DNA of 64,000 nt from Onishia taeanensis (GCF_013349955.1 NZ_JABVXC010000008.1:1-64000); one strand, 5' to 3'. Shown: positions 45,525 to 54,748, counted from the stretch's first letter. A program made the numbers and translations. Notes: a model not told the origin generated them from the letters alone.

Positions 45525-47657
45525 CTAGACCAAATCCCGGGGTATCGTCTCGTCCCAACTCTTGGCAAAGACGCGCGTATCGCCCTCGTAGGCATCGAGA
45601 GTGGCCCGCAAGCGGAAATTGTCGGCGTCACTGGTCATCAGGGTGCGCGTCAGGGTACGCACCTGCCAGTCACCGCGACGAAAGCTGCGCTCCCATTCCG
45701 TCCAGCCGCTGACGCTGTCGTAACTGCCATAGGCGTAACGGTAGCGCTCGGTGACCCGTGCCGAAATTTCCATGTCGATATCATCGAGACGATAGGTCCC
45801 CTCGTCGTTGATGACCTCAAGCGTCGTCGTGTCGTTGGCCAGGTCACGGATCACCCGCCAGTGCTCCTGGGTCGGCTGGATCAACGTCTTGGCAATGGCC
45901 GGCGCGCCTTCTGGTTCGGCAAACGCCGGAAGAGCCGCTTCTTCGGCCGGGCGTGGTACCCGCATGGGCAGCAGCAGGCGGCTCGCCGCAGGATAGACGG
46001 TCACCCGCACCGGCTGCGGTGACGGCCAGGCCAGCGGCCAGTAGCTGGTCGACAGCGACAGGCGGATGGCATGCCCGACTGGAAACTGCTGGGCGATGTG
46101 CTTGAGCAACACGCGCACCCGATAGCGCCGCCCAGGGGTAAGCGGCTCGGGAGACTCATTGCTGTCCCGGTGGGTCAGGTTGAGCAGCCCGTAGGAGACC
46201 CGTGTGGCCTTGTCATCGTCGGCCACATCGATCAGGCGCAGCGCCAGCATGGCCACCGGCTGGTCGGCCGAGATCTCCAGCTCGACCACCGGCTGGCCGC
46301 AGATCTCAAGCGGCGCCGCGAGCCGCTCGGTCTGGAAGATCAAGGCTCCGCCATCCTCATCGCGCTGATCATGGGGCAGATCGGGGGGCGCATTGTAGGA
46401 GCACCACTTGCCAGCATAGAGGCCCACCGACAGTGGCGAGCGAATCGTCAGCGGCGTATCGTCGACGCCCTGTCCCTGGTCTAGCCCCTGTGCGGAACGC
46501 TCTTGTAAGGCCGGGCCTTGCTCAGCCGGCACCTCTGCCGGTACTTCTGCCGGTACTTCTGCCGGTACTTCTGCCGGTACTTCTGCAGGCAAGAGATCGT
46601 GGCCCGAGGTTAGCCGGAAGGGCGTCTCGACGATATTCGGCGACGGCCAAACGGGCTCGGCGATCCAGCACCCCGGGCGCTGCTGGTAGCGAGCCGAAGG
46701 CGGCGTCGACTCCTGCATCCAGACTCGCAGCATCGGCTCGTCCATGATCCCGGTATCTTTGCCCTTGAGCCAGTGGTCCCACCAACGCAGGCCGTCCTGA
46801 AGAAATCCAATCGCAGGCCCGGGAATGCCGAGATGGGGATACTTGTGCGCCCAAGGCCCAACCAGGCCTTTACGGGGCACCGTCAGCCCGGCCAAGAGAC
46901 GAAACACCGCATTGCAGTAGCCGTCGGCCCAGCCACTGATGGCATAGACCGGGCACTGGATGGCGGAAAAGTCCTCGCACACCGAGCCGTGACGCCAGTA
47001 GTCATCGCGGCGTTGATGCTCAAGCCAGGTGGCAAGCCACAGCCCGCTGCCATCGAGGCGCTGATGCCACATCTCGCGCCAGCGTTCACCGACCAGGGCC
47101 GGGTCCGGCGGGCAGGCATTGCCGTCGAACATGGTCGAGGCCCAGGACAGGTTATCACCGAGCAAACAGCCGCCCATGTGATGAACGTCATCGGCGAAGC
47201 GGTCATCGGTGGAACATAGCGTAATCACCGCCTTGAGCTGGGGCGGGCGCAGGGCGGCGATCTGCAAGCCGTTGAAGCCGCCCCAGGAGATGCCCACCAT
47301 GCCAACCTTGCCGGTGCACCAGGGCTGGCGCTCGAGCCAGTCGAGAATCTCGAGGCCGTCGTCCAACTCCTGCTGAAGATACTCGTCGGTCAGCACGCCG
47401 TCAGACTCGCCGCTGCCGCGAATATCCACCCGCACGCCGGCATAGCCATGCCCCGCCCAGTAGGGATGCGTCTGCACATCGCGAGCCGCGGTGAGATCGC
47501 GCTTGCGGTACGGCAAGTACTCGAGAATCGCCGGCACCGGGTCGCTATCGGCATCCACCGGCCGCCAGATCCGGGCTGCCAGCCGGGTGCCATCGGCAAG
47601 ACCAATCCAGGTCTCCTCTTCGAAGACCTCCCGCGCGTACTGGGTCACGATGTGCAT
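45525..47657 (-). CDS. CocE/NonD-family hydrolase
   Basis: S15-type alpha/beta hydrolase of 710 aa. The nucleophile elbow GISWGG places Ser at 124; Asp245 (SGWADGYCN) and His271 (GPWAHKYP) complete the likely triad. A C-terminal jellyroll domain (about 400-700) is typical of CocE and X-Pro dipeptidyl peptidases. Known members cleave esters, amides or proline dipeptides; the substrate here is unknown. No signal peptide is present, so it is cytoplasmic. Residues 357-380 are five PAEV repeats plus PAEQ joining the two halves. It follows an ATP-grasp ligase gene on the same strand. Confidence 0.82.
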   Translation of the reverse strand: MHIVTQYAREVFEEETWIGLADGTRLAARIWRPVDADSDPVPAILEYLPYRKRDLTAARDVQTHPYWAGHGYAGVRVDIRGSGESDGVLTDEYLQQELDDGLEILDWLERQPWCTGKVGMVGISWGGFNGLQIAALRPPQLKAVITLCSTDDRFADDVHHMGGCLLGDNLSWASTMFDGNACPPDPALVGERWREMWHQRLDGSGLWLATWLEHQRRDDYWRHGSVCEDFSAIQCPVYAISGWADGYCNAVFRLLAGLTVPRKGLVGPWAHKYPHLGIPGPAIGFLQDGLRWWDHWLKGKDTGIMDEPMLRVWMQESTPPSARYQQRPGCWIAEPVWPSPNIVETPFRLTSGHDLLPAEVPAEVPAEVPAEVPAEVPAEQGPALQERSAQGLDQGQGVDDTPLTIRSPLSVGLYAGKWCSYNAPPDLPHDQRDEDGGALIFQTERLAAPLEICGQPVVELEISADQPVAMLALRLIDVADDDKATRVSYGLLNLTHRDSNESPEPLTPGRRYRVRVLLKHIAQQFPVGHAIRLSLSTSYWPLAWPSPQPVRVTVYPAASRLLLPMRVPRPAEEAALPAFAEPEGAPAIAKTLIQPTQEHWRVIRDLANDTTTLEVINDEGTYRLDDIDMEISARVTERYRYAYGSYDSVSGWTEWERSFRRGDWQVRTLTRTLMTSDADNFRLRATLDAYEGDTRVFAKSWDETIPRDLV
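46518..46589 (-). repeat. 12-bp in-frame tandem repeat (PAEV)
   Basis: Six 12-bp units, nearly identical, encode PAEV five times and then PAEQ inside the hydrolase gene. Unit length is a multiple of three, so copy-number change would keep the frame. Confidence 0.9.
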
Positions 47658-47698
47658 AAACGCCCCTCTCTATTTTTCTATTATTTTGCCCACCTAGA

Positions 47699-47763
47699 TT
47701 GTTGCCACCTTGTTGTTGCCACCTTGTTGTTGCTATTTCTGTTGTTGCTACTGCTGTTGCTGC
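47699..47763. repeat. CAA-rich repeat in the hydrolase leader
   Basis: On the minus strand this is a run of CAACAA units, with a near-perfect duplication (GGTGGCAACAACAA twice), lying 40-105 bases upstream of the hydrolase start. It would form an unstructured leader. It may act as a translation enhancer; this is an inference. Confidence 0.6.
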
Positions 47764-47871
47764 CTTCTCTGTGCTCGCCATTGAGGAATGCGCCCGGCTC
47801 GGGCCTGGCGTGCCCCCAAGAGGCGTTGCCGAGAAATGGATACTGACCCAGCCCCGGTGGGTCGCAACGGC

Positions 47872-49176
47872 TCAGCCGACGACATCATCGAAGGCGAAGT
47901 TAAGCCGTGATGACAGGCTCTCATAGTTCGCCAGCAGCGCTTCGGCGTTCTGGCCGCCCATCCAGATACAGGCCAGCGCAAAGCTGTAGGCATCCTGCTC
48001 GGGCATGCTCGAGAGCTGCTGGCCGGGTGCTACCTGCAGGGTAATCAAGGTGCCGGGGAACTCGGCTTCTAGCGCGGCTAGCTCTTCCTCGCTGGGCACC
48101 TGCGTCACCCGCGCATCGACGAAGAAGACGCGATAGAAAAACAGCGCCGCGATCGGGAATTCCCCCTGGCGATACGGCATTGCCGGGCGCCGGCCTAGCC
48201 CCAGGTCCAAACTCACCTGCTGGTTACTGATGCCATCGACTTTCTCGAACAGATCGCAATGGGACTGTGAGATGCGCGTATTGATCTCCAGGAGCCACAC
48301 CCGGTTCTGCACCTCGTCCCAGAAATACTCGATGTTGAAGGCGGCATTGTCGTAGCCGATGTGGGTCATCACCCGCTCAGTCAGGTCCTTCATCTGTGCC
48401 TGTACATCCGAGGGCAGCAGAGACGGGTAGCGGTAATGGAAGAAGCTCAGCACCTGGGGATAGCGCAACGAATCGACGATGCCGTAACTGACGACCTCGC
48501 CCTCGAAGACATAGCCCTCTACGGTGCACTGCCAACCGCCAATGATCTCCTCGGCCATGCAGAAGTGGCCTTCTACCGCGGCGATCTCCGGGGGCAGCAG
48601 AGCGTGGTCGAGCACGGTATTGAAGGGCGTGGCGATCAGGCCGATGTCCTCGCGTAGCCGCTCGATGGCGTGAGCGAAGTCTTCGGGGCTGTCGATGCGA
48701 AAGCCGAGCCGTGACCCGGAGGACTTGATCGGTTTGAGAAAGAAAGGGAAGTAGAGCCCTGCCGCGCGGATGACATCCAGTGCCTGATCATCGAACGGAT
48801 CAATGGCAGTGAAGGCGGGAATGGCATCGGGAATCACCTGGCGTTGCACCAGCCGACTCCAGAACTTGTGTTCGCACTTGAGCAGGCTCTCGAGGCTGGT
48901 GGTGCGGGTGCCGAAGCGCCGACACAGAATCGGCAGCATGGTCGATACCGGAAAATCCATGTAGCCAATGATGGCGTCGATAGGCCCATCGAAGGCGTCC
49001 AACTCGTCACCGGCCCGCGACAGCATGTCGGCTATATCGAAGACTTCGGTGTCATACACGTCCGCTGGTGGGATGATGCCGTGGAACTCGCAGCCCTCTG
49101 CTCCCGGCAACTGCTCGAGCCGGGCACGATTGAAGTCGTTGAGCCCTACCACGAAGATCTGCTTGTGGGTGAGCAT
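47872..49176 (-). CDS. ATP-grasp ligase
   Basis: ATP-grasp enzyme of 434 aa. The N-terminal pre-ATP-grasp segment covers about 1-115. The ATP-binding lobes include FPFFLKPIKSSGSRLGFRI (Lys and a glycine-containing loop) and the metal-binding acidic motif WLLEINTRISQSHCDLFEKVDG near 310. Such proteins ligate a carboxylate to an amine or thiol with ATP. The substrate cannot be read from sequence. It precedes the CocE/NonD hydrolase by 214 bases and follows TelA, all on the minus strand, suggesting synthesis and turnover of one small molecule. Confidence 0.82.
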   Translation of the reverse strand: MLTHKQIFVVGLNDFNRARLEQLPGAEGCEFHGIIPPADVYDTEVFDIADMLSRAGDELDAFDGPIDAIIGYMDFPVSTMLPILCRRFGTRTTSLESLLKCEHKFWSRLVQRQVIPDAIPAFTAIDPFDDQALDVIRAAGLYFPFFLKPIKSSGSRLGFRIDSPEDFAHAIERLREDIGLIATPFNTVLDHALLPPEIAAVEGHFCMAEEIIGGWQCTVEGYVFEGEVVSYGIVDSLRYPQVLSFFHYRYPSLLPSDVQAQMKDLTERVMTHIGYDNAAFNIEYFWDEVQNRVWLLEINTRISQSHCDLFEKVDGISNQQVSLDLGLGRRPAMPYRQGEFPIAALFFYRVFFVDARVTQVPSEEELAALEAEFPGTLITLQVAPGQQLSSMPEQDAYSFALACIWMGGQNAEALLANYESLSSRLNFAFDDVVG

Positions 49177-49414
49177 GGCGTGCGCCTCTCTTGGGCACTA
49201 GGCCCGGGACGTCCTGGGCGCCGCGCCGCAATGGCGCCGGCCATGACCCATACAGTCCGTCACAGAGCAGCATAGCCCACCCCGCAGCAGATGGTGGGCC
49301 TGTTCATGGCGGTGCTGTGTTTTCCGCGCACGACTCCACCTACTGTGCCGCTCACCCTATCCTGCTCTGCCCTCCTCTACCTCCTCTTGACGACTCATTC
49401 TGCGGCGGCAACCA

Positions 49415-50740
49415 TCAGCGCTGCTGGCGATCTTGCTCGCTACCGCCCATATCACGCGCCCCATCGCCTGAGTCGGCGGCGAACAAATCCGGCTCGCCTC
49501 GCTCCAGGCGCTCGATGGCCGCCTCGCCGTCGCGGGCCAGGCCATCCAGACGTTCGATCTGGGCTGAAAGTTCGGGCAAGGCTTCCTGCCGGTAGCGGGC
49601 AAGATCATCGAGCGCGGCCATCACATCGCCGAAGGCCTGTTCGAGCGAGCCCATGTCCAGTGTCGCCGAGGCGGCCCGCTTCTGGACGTCGACACCCTGC
49701 TGGCGCAGCGCCCGGGCGGTGCCGGCGATGGTTTCAGAGGTAGTGGCATTGAGGGACTCGATGCGATCCAGCACCAGCCGCTGATTGGCCAGCGCCAGCG
49801 CCACCGTGGCGGCTACGCTGAGCGCCGAGACGGTGACATTGATGGCCCGGTCGACGCCGCGCATCAGCTCGCGGTTGTTGCGGATGATCACCTCGAGGGC
49901 CAGCACGCCCTGCTGGCTGACCGCCAACTGCTGCTGCAGGTCGAGAATGCGCTGACGCAGCGGAAACAGCAGCTCTTCCTCGATAAAGCGGCGCTGTTGA
50001 TCGTCGCTGGCATTGGGCAAGGCATTCTGAAGGCGCTGATCGATCAGCCGCCCGAGCGTCACCTGGCGAGCCAGTTGGTGATGGATCTGGCGCAGGCTGG
50101 CCTGATCATCGCCAAGGGTCAGGTTATCGCGCTGTAGCCGATCGCGGCCCGCCTCGAGCTCGCCGATGATGGCGTCGATGGCCTGCTGGGCGGTCTCGAA
50201 CTTGTGAAAGTAACGCTGCAGGCGATTGCCGACCCCGGGCAGGGCCCCGAGCAGGCGATCGAAGCGGCCAGGGCTCAGCCGGTGCTGGTGCGGGTCGAGG
50301 CGGCCCATGCGGTCCCGCAGGTCGCTCAGCGCCCGCGCCACCGGTCCGCCGTCCTCGCCTTGCTCAGCGAGCTGGCGCAGCGGCGCATTGAGCATACTGC
50401 TGTAATGGGCCGCCTGCCGCTGCAGCGAGAGGCCCATCTCGTCGACGGCTCGGCGCTGACGGCTAGCTGCGCCCTCATCGGCGAGCACCTCTTCCACGAA
50501 ATCAGCCGCCAGCGAGGCGAGCTCCGGGTCGACACCGGCATCAGCATCGAATTCACCGCTGGACTCGTCGCCAGACGCTTCACTGAATGTGCCTGCGGGC
50601 CTTCTGTCAGATGCTCGCTCAGCTTCTTTATCCGTTTCACCTTGGTGCTGGCCGGTGCGGGGATGGCGAAGCTCGGCTTCGATCACTTCGACCGGCGGCA
50701 GCGACAGACGCGAGAAGCCGACCTCAGGTTCGTCGCTCAT
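49415..50740 (-). CDS. TelA-like toxic anion resistance protein
   Basis: TelA/KlaA-family protein, 441 aa. The long central helical region (about 120-400) contains the family pattern: GNRLQRYFHKFETAQQAIDAIIGELEAGRD, then LALEVIIRNNRELMRGVDRAINVTVSAL and KRAASATLDMGSLEQAFGDVMAALDD. The first 90 residues are acidic and low in complexity. TelA proteins are tied to tellurite and anion stress, with unknown biochemistry. ATG at 50740 has GAGGAA upstream. It follows the XpaC-like gene by 99 bases, a pairing seen in many genomes. Confidence 0.85.
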   Translation of the reverse strand: MSDEPEVGFSRLSLPPVEVIEAELRHPRTGQHQGETDKEAERASDRRPAGTFSEASGDESSGEFDADAGVDPELASLAADFVEEVLADEGAASRQRRAVDEMGLSLQRQAAHYSSMLNAPLRQLAEQGEDGGPVARALSDLRDRMGRLDPHQHRLSPGRFDRLLGALPGVGNRLQRYFHKFETAQQAIDAIIGELEAGRDRLQRDNLTLGDDQASLRQIHHQLARQVTLGRLIDQRLQNALPNASDDQQRRFIEEELLFPLRQRILDLQQQLAVSQQGVLALEVIIRNNRELMRGVDRAINVTVSALSVAATVALALANQRLVLDRIESLNATTSETIAGTARALRQQGVDVQKRAASATLDMGSLEQAFGDVMAALDDLARYRQEALPELSAQIERLDGLARDGEAAIERLERGEPDLFAADSGDGARDMGGSEQDRQQR

Positions 50741-50839
50741 CGTTGCGTTCCTCGGGTTGGGATGCTCTTCACCCTAGCCCAGTTCGTGACCGCGGCCCAC
50801 TGGGGAAGCCGCGGTCGCGCTGGGCCTGACGTATCTTGT

Positions 50840-51772
50840 TCAACGGCTGCGGTCATAACGCTCGGCGCCCTCTACGAAGCGCTTGAGCTCAGCGCAAGCC
50901 TGCTCGGCGGCCAGGCTCGCCTGCGGCTTGTCGGTCCGCAGCCGGGCCACCGCCACGGCGGCGTCATCCAGCGCCGTCAGAGCCGCCTCATTGCGCGCGG
51001 CCAGCTGGCGCAGCTGGCGCTCGGTGTCTTCGACCAGCGCTAGGCGCCGCTTGAGCGCGATGCGCTCCTCGACGGTCAGGTTGGCGCCGTCACGAGTCAG
51101 CCGCCGCTTGACGTAGGCGGCATCCACCCCCGATACGCCGCTGGCCTGATGGGCCATGGCCGTCAGGTTATCGATGGCCCCCAAGCAGACCTGCGTGACC
51201 AGGCCACGGGCGCGCTCATAGGCCAGCTCGCCGACCTCGAAGCGGCTACCCAGCACGCCGAGCACATGGCGATAGCGGCTGTAGAGGCGGTCGGCCTGGG
51301 GGGCATGATCGCCGCGATCCACCTCGAGCAGCGCCTGCTTGGCACGACACAGGGACAGCACCAGGTCGTCGGCATCCGCCGGAGGGTGCTCGGGGTCGAG
51401 GGCCTGAACGCCGGTTTCCTGGCGCTCGCTGGCCTGACGTCGGGCGGTCTCGGCGCTTCGCTGCTGTGCTTCCCGGTCCTGGCGACGACGGGCCAACCAG
51501 CCGCGCCAGCGTCGCTCCATGGGCACCTCGGCGGCAATCGCTACGAGGCCGGCAAGCCAGCCACCCAGGCTTGGTGAGAAACCGCCCCATAGCGACGTCA
51601 GCCACAGAAACACCGCAAGGCTCGGCGCGACGAATGCATAGCGCACTACCACCGTCCAGCGCCGCGGCGGTGTGGCAGGATCACCGAGTTCAGGCCGGAT
51701 CACCCCCAGCATCAGCCATACCAGGCTGGTGAGAAAGAGCCCATAGGAAAACCCCTGCAGGAAACCCAGCAT
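50840..51772 (-). CDS. XpaC-like membrane protein
   Basis: Protein of about 310 aa, probably of the XpaC / 5-bromo-4-chloroindolyl-phosphate hydrolysis family. Two or three helices lie in the first 85 residues, a charged Arg/Glu-rich linker follows, and the rest is helical. The assignment rests mainly on this layout and on its position next to TelA, so it is moderate. ATG at 51772 is listed, but a GTG at 51781 is equally possible; GGAG spacing is imperfect for both. It appears to be the first gene of a minus-strand run leading through TelA to the ATP-grasp and hydrolase genes. Confidence 0.55.
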   Translation of the reverse strand: MLGFLQGFSYGLFLTSLVWLMLGVIRPELGDPATPPRRWTVVVRYAFVAPSLAVFLWLTSLWGGFSPSLGGWLAGLVAIAAEVPMERRWRGWLARRRQDREAQQRSAETARRQASERQETGVQALDPEHPPADADDLVLSLCRAKQALLEVDRGDHAPQADRLYSRYRHVLGVLGSRFEVGELAYERARGLVTQVCLGAIDNLTAMAHQASGVSGVDAAYVKRRLTRDGANLTVEERIALKRRLALVEDTERQLRQLAARNEAALTALDDAAVAVARLRTDKPQASLAAEQACAELKRFVEGAERYDRSR

Positions 51773-51890
51773 TGGCCACACTACTCCGCGTTAAAGAAAA
51801 ACGGTATGCGTATATGAGAGATGAGTGTAGAGGAAGGTTCCGACCAGCATAAGCCCCACGCAACCGGCCGCCACCTGCCGGTGCGGTTGG

Positions 51891-53330
51891 TCAGACCCGC
51901 TCTCTGTCTTGGGCACCGACATAGAGCTTGGCCACCTCGTCACCGACGCGGCGCATAGCCGCCTCGATGGTCGGCGTCAGGGCCGTGGCATAATTGAGGC
52001 GCAAGCAATCGCGATACTTCCCCGACGCCGAAAAAAGCGCCCCGGGGGCGATACGCAGCCGGGCCGGCACTAGACGCTCGTTCAGGCGCAGCGAGTCGAT
52101 CCCGCCAGGCAGTTCGAGCCACAAAAGGAAGCCGCCTTGAGGATAGCTGATGCCGGTATCGGCGGGAAAATAGCGCCTCACCCAAGCAATCATCAGGTCC
52201 CGTTGGCGGCGATATTGAGCCACCACCGCACGCAGGTGGCGCTCGTAGTACCCCTTGGCAACGAAGTCGGCAATGGCAAGTTGCGGCAGGGTCGCCGAGG
52301 CACCGGTAGAGACGTACTTCATGTGCTGGACGCGGTCGCGATAGCGCCCCGGCGCGATCCAGCCCACCCGCAGCCCAGGCATCAGGGTCTTCGAAAAGCC
52401 GCTGCACAGCAGCACCCGACCATCGTCGTCGAAGGCCTTGAGCGTCCTTGGGCGCGGCGTTTCGAAGGCCAGGTCGCCATAGATATCGTCCTCGATGATC
52501 GCCACATCGAAGCGTTGCGCCAGCGCCAGCAGGGCCCGCTTGCGCTCCTCGGGCATGGTATAGCCGAGCGGGTTGTTGCAGGTCGGGGTTAGCTGGATGG
52601 CACGAATCGGCCATTGTTCAAGCGCTAGCTCCAGGGCCTCGAGGCTGATGCCGGTGCGAGGATCGGTGGGAATTTCCAGCGCCTTGAGGCCATTGGCCTG
52701 CAGAATCTGCATGGTGCCGTAGAAGCTCGGCGAATCCACCGCCACCACATCTCCGGGTGCGGTCAGTGTCCGAATGGCGATCGACAGCGCCTCCTGGCAG
52801 CCAGTGGTGACCAGGACATCATCGGGGTGCAGCAGGCTACCCGCGCCCGCCATCAGCCGCACGATCTGCCGTCGCAGGGCGAGACTGCCGGCCAGGGCAT
52901 CGTAGTTCAGGTCCTGGCCACTGGCATGCCGGTAGCGGTCGGCCAACAGGCGCTGCAGCGGCTTCAAGGTCGGGCAGGCGAGATCGGGGATACCGCGCCC
53001 CAACAGCAGCACTGCGTCGTCGGGCGGATGGCGCTCCACCAGTTCCAGGACCTGGTCCCAGCGCGAGACATCCAGCGGCCGCTGCGCAGGGCGCGTCACC
53101 GCCGGCAGGTCCGTTGGGGCCGGCTGCAAGCGAACGAAAAACCCCGATTTGGGCCTTGCCTCGACCAGCCCGGCATCCTCTAGCCGGGCGTAGGCGGTTT
53201 GCGCCGTGGAGATGCTGACCGCGAATTCGCGACACAGGGCGCGGATCGACGGCAGCCGATCTCCCCCGCGATAGATGCCGCCGTCGATGCGTCGACGAAG
53301 CTCGTCGGCCAGCTGCGCATAGCGGGTCAT
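51891..53330 (-). CDS. MocR-type (GntR-aminotransferase) regulator
   Basis: Transcription factor of 479 aa fusing an N-terminal GntR winged HTH (about 1-70; LADELRRRIDGGIYRGGDRLPSIRALCREFAVS) to a fold-type I aminotransferase domain (about 105-470). The PLP Lys lies in CSGFSKTLMPGLRVGW, and the N-P-x-G (TCNNPLGY) and D-x-Y (EDDIYGD) motifs are intact, so PLP binding is likely. Its start ATG at 53330 has GGAGG eight bases upstream. It is divergent from a DUF1127/PhzF unit, which it probably regulates through the repeats at 53406-53493. Confidence 0.9.
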   Translation of the reverse strand: MTRYAQLADELRRRIDGGIYRGGDRLPSIRALCREFAVSISTAQTAYARLEDAGLVEARPKSGFFVRLQPAPTDLPAVTRPAQRPLDVSRWDQVLELVERHPPDDAVLLLGRGIPDLACPTLKPLQRLLADRYRHASGQDLNYDALAGSLALRRQIVRLMAGAGSLLHPDDVLVTTGCQEALSIAIRTLTAPGDVVAVDSPSFYGTMQILQANGLKALEIPTDPRTGISLEALELALEQWPIRAIQLTPTCNNPLGYTMPEERKRALLALAQRFDVAIIEDDIYGDLAFETPRPRTLKAFDDDGRVLLCSGFSKTLMPGLRVGWIAPGRYRDRVQHMKYVSTGASATLPQLAIADFVAKGYYERHLRAVVAQYRRQRDLMIAWVRRYFPADTGISYPQGGFLLWLELPGGIDSLRLNERLVPARLRIAPGALFSASGKYRDCLRLNYATALTPTIEAAMRRVGDEVAKLYVGAQDRERV

Positions 53331-53405
53331 GACAGTTACCTCCATATCACCAGGCTCTGTACGCAAACTATCTGCGCTCGCTGACTTGTCGCACCCCCAG
53401 GCCAT

Positions 53406-53493
53406 CGATACAGATAGACCCATCCCGGGCCATACAGAGGGCTTACTCTCGGCATCTGTATGGTTAACTTTTAAACCCTCTATATCTGTATGG
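53406..53493. promoter_or_regulatory. Four-site operator for the MocR regulator
   Basis: Four copies of a CCATACAGAT-like decamer: CGATACAGAT (53406-53415), CCATACAGAG (53430-53439), and two inverted ATCTGTATGG (53454-53463 and 53484-53493). They fill the 225-base gap between the divergent MocR and DUF1127 genes. Repeated half-sites between a MocR gene and its divergent target are typical of the family. Binding itself is inferred. Confidence 0.75.
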
Positions 53494-53555
53494 CAAGTCG
53501 CGCCGATCATAAGCTGGTGGTGGTCAACATCGACAAGCGACTTCGGAGATTTGCC

Positions 53556-53780
53556 ATGCGTCTCGCCCACCGCCCCAGGCTTCTGGAAAGGCTTCCGCTT
53601 TTATCGCTGACGCGGCTCGCCGAAGGGTATGACCGGTTGCGCCAGCGGCTTTGCTATCTCCGCCAGCGCCAGGCCTCGCGGCGCGCGCTGCTCGGGCTGG
53701 ATGCTCACCAGCTCGACGATATCGGCAAGTCCCGTCGCCAGGCCGAACGGGAAGGCCACAAGCACTTCTGGCAGGACTGA
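53556..53780 (+). CDS. DUF1127 small protein
   Basis: Small basic protein of 74 aa with the DUF1127 (YjiS-like) helix pattern RRALLGLDAHQLDDIGKSRRQAEREG at its C-terminus. Related short proteins bind RNA and tune phosphate or carbon metabolism in some bacteria; here the role is unknown. ATG at 53556 has GGAG seven bases upstream; a frame open upstream would run into the operator repeats. It is followed by phzF after 58 bases on the same strand and probably shares its promoter. Confidence 0.82.
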   Translation: MRLAHRPRLLERLPLLSLTRLAEGYDRLRQRLCYLRQRQASRRALLGLDAHQLDDIGKSRRQAEREGHKHFWQD

Positions 53781-53838
53781 GCCCGCCGCCATGACCGACA
53801 AAAAAGTGACCCAAGCGACTGGCCCAAGGAGCTCAAGC

Positions 53839-54708
53839 ATGTCCCATCCCTACCATCTACTCGATGTCTTTACCGACCGTCCCTTTACCGGCAATCCACT
53901 GGCGGTGTTTCCCGCATCTGAGGGTCTGCGCTCTCAGCAGATGCAGGCCATCGCCAACGAGCTGAACCTGTCGGAGACGGTCTTCATCGGAGCGCCGTTA
54001 GCGCCTAATCACTTCCCGATCCGCATCTTCACGCCGACGCTGGAGCTGCCCTTTGCCGGCCACCCGACCGTGGGGACCGCGCACCTGCTGGCCGCCACGG
54101 CAATGGCCGAGCGTGGCCGCCCGCTGACCCTTTCCGCCGCTGTCGGCAACCTCGAGGTCAGCTTCGACGGTGACCTGGCCTGGTTTACCACGGCGGGCTC
54201 ACCGGAAAGACGGCAAAGCTCGCTAGACCGAGCCAAAGCAGCCGAGCTGCTCGGCCTGTCGCCTTCGCAAGTCGTCAACGAACCGGTCATCGCGTCGCGT
54301 GGCTTACCTTTCCACCTGATCGAGCTCGATTCACTGAACGCCCTGCAACAGGCGATACCCTCGGCAGCAGCCTGGGCGCGGCATGTCTCGTCAAGCGGTG
54401 TCGAACAGCTGTATCTGTATGTGGCGATGAACGACGAGGGCGGAATACGCTCACGCATGTTCTCGATGGAAAGCGACATCCGCGAAGACCCGGCAACCGG
54501 AAGCGCAGCCGCCGCGCTTACCGGCATGCTGGCGGATATGCTGGAAGGCCAAGCGCCGAACGTCCGTCGGTGGCGAGTCGAGCAAGGGGTTGAGATGGGG
54601 CGGGCGAGCCGCATCCTTTCAGAAACCGACGCTCGAACAGACGGCCAGCAGCGCGTGCGCATCGGTGGCCAGGCAGTCCTTATCGGTAATGGCGCTATTA
54701 GCGTGTAG
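53839..54708 (+). CDS. PhzF-family isomerase/epimerase
   Basis: PhzF/diaminopimelate-epimerase-fold protein, 289 aa. The N-terminal YHLLDVFTDRPFTGNPLAVF with the NELNLSETVF catalytic Glu segment, PFAGHPTVGTAH, and the C-terminal REDPATGSAAAAL are the complete family signature. True PhzF makes phenazine precursors, but no phenazine genes are near. Most stand-alone members have unknown substrates. ATG at 53839 has AAGGAG eight bases upstream. Divergent placement from a PLP-binding MocR regulator suggests an amino acid or vitamin B6-related substrate. Confidence 0.88.
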   Translation: MSHPYHLLDVFTDRPFTGNPLAVFPASEGLRSQQMQAIANELNLSETVFIGAPLAPNHFPIRIFTPTLELPFAGHPTVGTAHLLAATAMAERGRPLTLSAAVGNLEVSFDGDLAWFTTAGSPERRQSSLDRAKAAELLGLSPSQVVNEPVIASRGLPFHLIELDSLNALQQAIPSAAAWARHVSSSGVEQLYLYVAMNDEGGIRSRMFSMESDIREDPATGSAAAALTGMLADMLEGQAPNVRRWRVEQGVEMGRASRILSETDARTDGQQRVRIGGQAVLIGNGAISV

Positions 54709-54748
54709 TCCTCGAAACGGGACGACTAACAGCTCTTCAAGGCAAGAT

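Noticed and set aside
49275..49299. GCCCACC/GGTGGGC hairpin between TelA and the ATP-grasp gene
   Set aside because: Seven base pairs and no U-tract on the minus strand; not enough to split the two genes into separate operons.
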